Assembly: GCA_937871635.1 (NCBI GenBank)
Contig: CALMNS010000252.1
Location: 1 to 5,629 of the forward strand
DNA from: an uncultured Solirubrobacter sp.
Lineage (GTDB): Bacteria; Actinomycetota; Thermoleophilia; Solirubrobacterales; Solirubrobacteraceae
Reading direction: 5' to 3'
DNA: 5,629 nt
The translations under genes were made by a program, and so were the position numbers. Positions 5,336 through 5,629 of the stretch are shown here, one piece after another. Position 1 is the stretch's first letter. The number at the start of each line of letters is the position of its first letter. Under the pieces are notes generated by a model that was not told the origin of the DNA, did no database searches, and worked only from the letters and a program-made list of their open reading frames with translations.

Positions 5336-5629
5336 TCAGAGCTGCGCCATCTGCGCGCGCACCTTCTGCCGCTCGAGCCGATCGAGGACCCGGGTGGTCC
5401 ACTGCTTGCGATCGTGGTCGTTGCTCGCGGTCCGGGCGTTGGGCACGACCAGCGTGACCGAGACGCGCGTGGTCCGGTAGCGCAGCTTGCGGCGCAGGGC
5501 CTTCGGCAGCCGCGCCTGCTTGACCGCCCGGCGCAGCTTGGTCCCGTGCCGGCGCGCGACGCGGATGAGCACGTCGCGGCTGCCCTTGCCGCCGGGCAGC
5601 CGGTGCGCCTCGTTCGCCTTGATCTGCGC
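5336..5629 (-). CDS. C-terminal fragment of an unidentified basic protein
   Basis: The minus-strand frame is open from the right edge for 97 codons and ends with TGA at 5338-5336. The beginning lies outside the window; an internal GTG at 5572 is unlikely to be the start because the frame runs on past it (AQIKANEAHRLPGGKGSRD precedes it). The fragment is rich in Arg and Lys, with a helical-looking basic part (RHGTKLRRAVKQARLPKALRRKLR), a short beta-like stretch (RVSVTLVV), and a polar tail ending RQKVRAQMAQL. I do not recognise the family. The basic part ending in T-R-V-S-V-T loosely recalls repeat modules in secreted actinobacterial proteins, but that is an impression only. Its stop is 3 bases from that of the convergent membrane-protein gene. 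Confidence 0.6.
   Translation of the reverse strand, partial: AQIKANEAHRLPGGKGSRDVLIRVARRHGTKLRRAVKQARLPKALRRKLRYRTTRVSVTLVVPNARTASNDHDRKQWTTRVLDRLERQKVRAQMAQL

Noticed and set aside
4363..5457. A 364-codon plus-strand frame overlapping the membrane protein.
   Set aside because: It is an Arg/Ala/Pro-rich shadow; the overlapping frame has membrane segments and a family signature.

Overview
The window is very GC-rich, has strongly G/C-biased third codon positions, and carries actinobacterial-looking protein families (a 'GIDFGKRHLR'-type ROK regulator and a PGGIGG-motif flippase-like protein). This fits a high-GC member of the Actinomycetota. By general resemblance I would guess a soil actinomycete or a Thermoleophilia relative, but no marker gene proves it. 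I see no rRNA, tRNA, CRISPR array, insertion sequence or other mobile element.

Layout. (1) Bases 915 down to 1, minus strand: a ROK-family sugar-responsive transcriptional regulator, cut off at the left edge. It stays open to the edge, so it has no stop codon in view. (2) Bases 916-1039: a compact divergent control region. It has a near-consensus promoter firing right (TTGACA, 17 bp, TATAAG), a near-perfect 22-bp palindrome over the -10 box and predicted transcription start, a second smaller inverted repeat, and a possible back-to-back promoter firing left. (3) Bases 1040-4135, plus strand: a large secreted glycoside hydrolase family 97 (SusB-like) enzyme of about 1031 residues. An inverting-type catalytic domain is followed by a CARDB/NEW3-like module, a fibronectin type III module and a CBM20-like starch-binding module. 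(4) Bases 4136-4327: a spacer with a small hairpin and an in-frame coding-like stretch interrupted by TAA. (5) Bases 4328-5332, plus strand: a multi-pass membrane protein of the lysylphosphatidylglycerol-synthase-TM / flippase-like family whose start is unclear. (6) Bases 5629 down to 5336, minus strand: the C-terminal end of an unidentified, very basic protein, tail to tail with the membrane protein.

How it fits together. The ROK regulator and the GH97 gene are divergent neighbours sharing about 124 bp of control DNA. The simplest model is a local sugar switch. The regulator represses the exported alpha-glucosidase by binding the palindrome on its core promoter, and a sugar released from starch or an alpha-glucan relieves repression. 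The membrane protein and the basic protein show no obvious link to this circuit.

The points most worth following are the promoter/operator layout, the unusual C-terminal modules of the GH97 enzyme, its paired CxxC motifs with one bracketing a catalytic glutamate, and the in-frame TAA ahead of the membrane protein.
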